From: Ruminococcus flavefaciens ND2009 | Lineage (GTDB): Bacteria > Bacillota > Clostridia > Oscillospirales > Ruminococcaceae | Assembly (NCBI RefSeq): GCF_000621785.1 | Contig: NZ_KK211349.1 | Span: forward strand, 56,673 to 120,672 | Length of the DNA: 64,000 bases | Direction of reading: 5' to 3' | Shown: one piece after another, positions 62,482 to 64,000 of the stretch | How the letters are laid out: each line of letters begins with the position of its first letter | Position numbering within the stretch: position 1 is the stretch's first letter | Notes under the pieces: generated by a model | Told to the model about the DNA's origin: nothing | The model's database searches: none | What the model saw: only the letters and a program-made list of their open reading frames with translations | Program-made: the position numbers and the translations under genes

Positions 62482-63378
62482 TCACTGTTCTTTTTCTGCG
62501 CTTCGTTTTGCGGATTCCAGCATCTCCTTGAAGAAAGCTGTGAACTCCACAGGGTCGCTTATATTATTGACCAGAGCCTGACGGAAGCAGCGCTCCCCCT
62601 CCTCGCAGTTGCCTATCATGACATTTGCCAGGGCGGCTCCGCCCAGAGAGTCTGCGGTCTTTTCTCCGTTTTCGATGGATTCTGTGAACCATTTAAGGGC
62701 GTTCTCGCCCTGTTCTGCCTTCAGGTAGATACTGCCTATCTCAAAGCGTATCCTTCCGTGAAAGAGGTAGTCGTCCCGGAGCAGCTCCTGAAAATATTCG
62801 GCAGCACGCTCCGTGCTCCCGTTTGCAGCCATGCACCTTCCGATGAAGATAGGCAGCTCGGGGATATAGAAGCCGTTTTCCTGAGCCTTATCATAGCACA
62901 TAAGGGCATTCGGATAGGCACCGAGTATATGATAGCAGCGTCCGCGGTAGAACTCGTTTACTGCGGTCTCACGCTGAGTGAACCTGAAGTCGCTGCTTCC
63001 CAGGTCCGTAAAGACCTCAAGAGCCATGCGGAAATTGCTCTTTTCAAACAGCTCCAGTCCCTTTTCAAACATGAGGGACTTCTTCCCAAGTCCCGTAAAG
63101 GCGCTGCCGATAAGGTCCTCGTCAGCACGGTGGTAGAGGTTTCCCTTGTAGTCTCTGAGTGAGAGCAGTGTGGCTCCCACCAGTGAGCCGATGAATGAGG
63201 TTATAATGATATTGAATATCATGAACCAGTCCATGCCGTCACTGCCGCTGTCGGTTATGAAGTAGTACACCGCCTGTACCGCAACGCATAGAAACGCGAA
63301 GGCAGCCGCTTTTACCAGAGAGCGCTTTACACAGAGAAGTACTCTCTTTGCTCTGATGAGGAGCATATTGAGGAACAT
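62482..63378 (-). CDS. TPR-repeat protein with N-terminal membrane anchor
   Basis: From ATG 63378 (GGGGG upstream) the 298-residue product has two hydrophobic helices (about 20-39 and 50-70) and then TPR-like repeats (ALEVFTDLG, AVNEFYRGRCYHILGAYPNAL, YFQELLRDDYLFHGRIRFEIG, ALKWFTESIENG). It lies between the SRP RNA gene and dnaX, where Bacillus has no such gene. It probably serves as a protein scaffold. Confidence 0.75.
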   Translation of the reverse strand: MFLNMLLIRAKRVLLCVKRSLVKAAAFAFLCVAVQAVYYFITDSGSDGMDWFMIFNIIITSFIGSLVGATLLSLRDYKGNLYHRADEDLIGSAFTGLGKKSLMFEKGLELFEKSNFRMALEVFTDLGSSDFRFTQRETAVNEFYRGRCYHILGAYPNALMCYDKAQENGFYIPELPIFIGRCMAANGSTERAAEYFQELLRDDYLFHGRIRFEIGSIYLKAEQGENALKWFTESIENGEKTADSLGGAALANVMIGNCEEGERCFRQALVNNISDPVEFTAFFKEMLESAKRSAEKEQ

Positions 63379-63403
63379 ACGGCACACCCCCTGTTAAAGA
63401 AAA

Positions 63404-63533
63404 ATTCCGGAACATAGATGTGCAGGCTTGCTGCGGCACACAACACGCACCGCTTAATGCTGCTCGGTCTCCCGCCTGACATGGTTCACGGGGTCTTGTT
63501 GCACAGGGCCCACACATCTATATTTCGGAATTT
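63404..63533 (-). ncRNA. ffs: Signal recognition particle RNA
   Basis: On the minus strand the ends pair (AAATTCCGAAATATAGATGTG with CACATCTAT-TTCCGGAATTT in two blocks) and the hairpin tip carries the SRP-binding loop CAGGCGGGAGACCGAGCAG. About 130 nt, so larger than the minimal 4.5S RNA. T-rich 3' end. Position upstream of dnaX matches the scr-dnaX order of Bacillus. Confidence 0.9.
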
Positions 63534-63570
63534 CATACCCGTTTATACGAGCAGACGATGCTCTTTTAAT

Positions 63571-63599
63571 ATGATACCATAAACGGAGAGTTTTGTCAA
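63571..63599 (-). promoter_or_regulatory. Putative SRP RNA promoter
   Basis: On the minus strand TTGACA, 17-bp spacer, TATCAT, about 38 bases before the RNA. Confidence 0.8.
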
Positions 63600-63678
63600 G
63601 AATTTTTTTCGTCCGAAAAAAAGGCACTATACGGGGCGCGGATATTTAAGTTCGCATCAGTAAAATATGTCCTGCCTC

Positions 63679-63707
63679 TTGACTTTTTTCTGCCGATATT
63701 GTATAAT
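63679..63707 (+). promoter_or_regulatory. Putative promoter upstream of the tRNA region
   Basis: TTGACT, 17-bp spacer, TATAAT, about 34 bases before the degenerate tRNA copy and 246 before the intact one. Confidence 0.7.
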
Positions 63708-63740
63708 TATAATGTTGAGTATATGTTTTTGTAAAAATAT

Positions 63741-63785
63741 GCTTGTGCAGCACAGCTCCCCGTGCAGCGAATTTGCTGAGCAGAC
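63741..63785 (+). pseudogene. Degenerate tRNA-Thr-like fragment
   Basis: Starts GCTTGTGCAGCACAG and continues to GCTGAGCAGA, matching the first 45 bases of the tRNA at 63953 (GCTTGTGTAGCACAG ... ATGAGCAGG) at most positions but with D-loop and anticodon-stem changes that break pairing. The stretch 63786-63952 has no gene; it contains AATGAGCAGGTC at 63882-63893, identical to the tRNA at 63989-64000. Confidence 0.5.
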
Positions 63786-63952
63786 GACCGCTGCCGGCGG
63801 CAGATGAAGGGAGTTTGCGAAGGGAAGAAATATGGAGCAATGGGAGCGAAAGCGAAGCAGTGCGACTTATTTCAGACCGACAATGAGCAGGTCTCGGACT
63901 GATTATAAAGCGACAGCCGTGCAGCACCTTACAAAATTCAAAAATTTAATAT

Positions 63953-64000
63953 GCTTGTGTAGCACAGTTGGTAGTGCAGCTCATTCGTAATGAGCAGGTC
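63953..64000 (+). tRNA. tRNA-Thr (CGT), 3' part beyond the window
   Basis: Acceptor 5' strand GCTTGTG, D stem GCAC/GTGC with AGTTGGTA loop, anticodon stem GCTCA/TGAGC with loop TTCGTAA, so anticodon CGT decoding ACG. The window ends in the variable loop. Confidence 0.92.

Noticed and set aside
63239..63517. Minus-strand frame across the SRP RNA
   Set aside because: Covers the SRP RNA gene and the start of the TPR gene; the RNA evidence is far stronger.
63646..63927. Minus-strand frame of 93 residues near the right edge
   Set aside because: Antisense to tRNA-like sequence and a promoter; no protein features.

Overview
The window looks like chromosome of a low-GC to mid-GC Gram-positive anaerobe of the class Clostridia, most like Ruminococcus and relatives (Oscillospiraceae). 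This is inferred from the dnaA-dnaN-yaaA-recF-remB-gyrB-gyrA order, a T-box leader, strong GGAGG ribosome sites, many TTGACA/TATAAT promoters with 17-bp spacing, sporulation genes (ytaF, gpr, spo0A), plant and host glycan hydrolases (GH26, GH95, GH13) and indolepyruvate:ferredoxin oxidoreductase. No rRNA, prophage or CRISPR array was seen.

Layout. Positions 1-11.7 kb hold the replication-origin block: the 3' part of dnaA (its start lies outside the window), an oriC-like dnaA-dnaN gap, dnaN, yaaA, recF, remB, a REP-associated (RAYT) transposase coupled to remB, gyrB, gyrA and small membrane or unknown genes, then a metallophosphoesterase. From 11.7 to 24.9 kb come ytaF, a hairpin array, a CNNM/CBS transporter-like protein, a TIM-barrel isomerase, nrdR, a pseudouridine synthase, an orphan MsmX-type sugar ABC ATPase, PepV, a DnaA-box cluster, a MITE-like hairpin element, gpr opposite rpsT, a tiny Spo0A-effector-like protein and spo0A. 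From 25 to 30.4 kb a minus-strand run encodes GH95, a GH26 lipoprotein and a HAD-like protein. Two paralogous lipoproteins follow on the plus strand (30.8-33.7 kb).

From 34 to 44.3 kb almost everything is on the minus strand: a DUF2726 protein, paaK-iorB-iorA (arylpyruvate oxidation to aryl-CoA), three related small lipoproteins, pssA, ppk1 with a histone-H1-like tail, and a uridine-kinase-like gene. A threonine T-box (44.5-44.8 kb) drives an unknown gene and thrS. Then come a DinB-like gene, glycyl-tRNA synthetase, a GT2 glycosyltransferase, and a storage-polysaccharide pair (GH13 and glycogen phosphorylase). The last part has a signal-peptidase-like membrane protein, a membrane XRE regulator, a small repeat protein, a YkgJ-type cysteine-cluster protein, and the conserved SRP RNA-dnaX-ybaB-recR block with a TPR gene inserted. 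The right edge cuts through a tRNA-Thr(CGT), preceded by what looks like a decayed tRNA copy.

Themes worth a second look: a RAYT gene that carries its own palindromic repeat twice, inverted, inside the coding sequence, with related palindromes scattered between genes; a DnaA-box cluster about 19 kb from dnaA; an atypical Spo0A receiver beside a free-standing half of the Spo0A effector domain; and an unknown gene placed under threonine T-box control. I saw no clearly new multi-gene defence or biosynthetic system; the strongest unusual signals are repeats and single-gene oddities.
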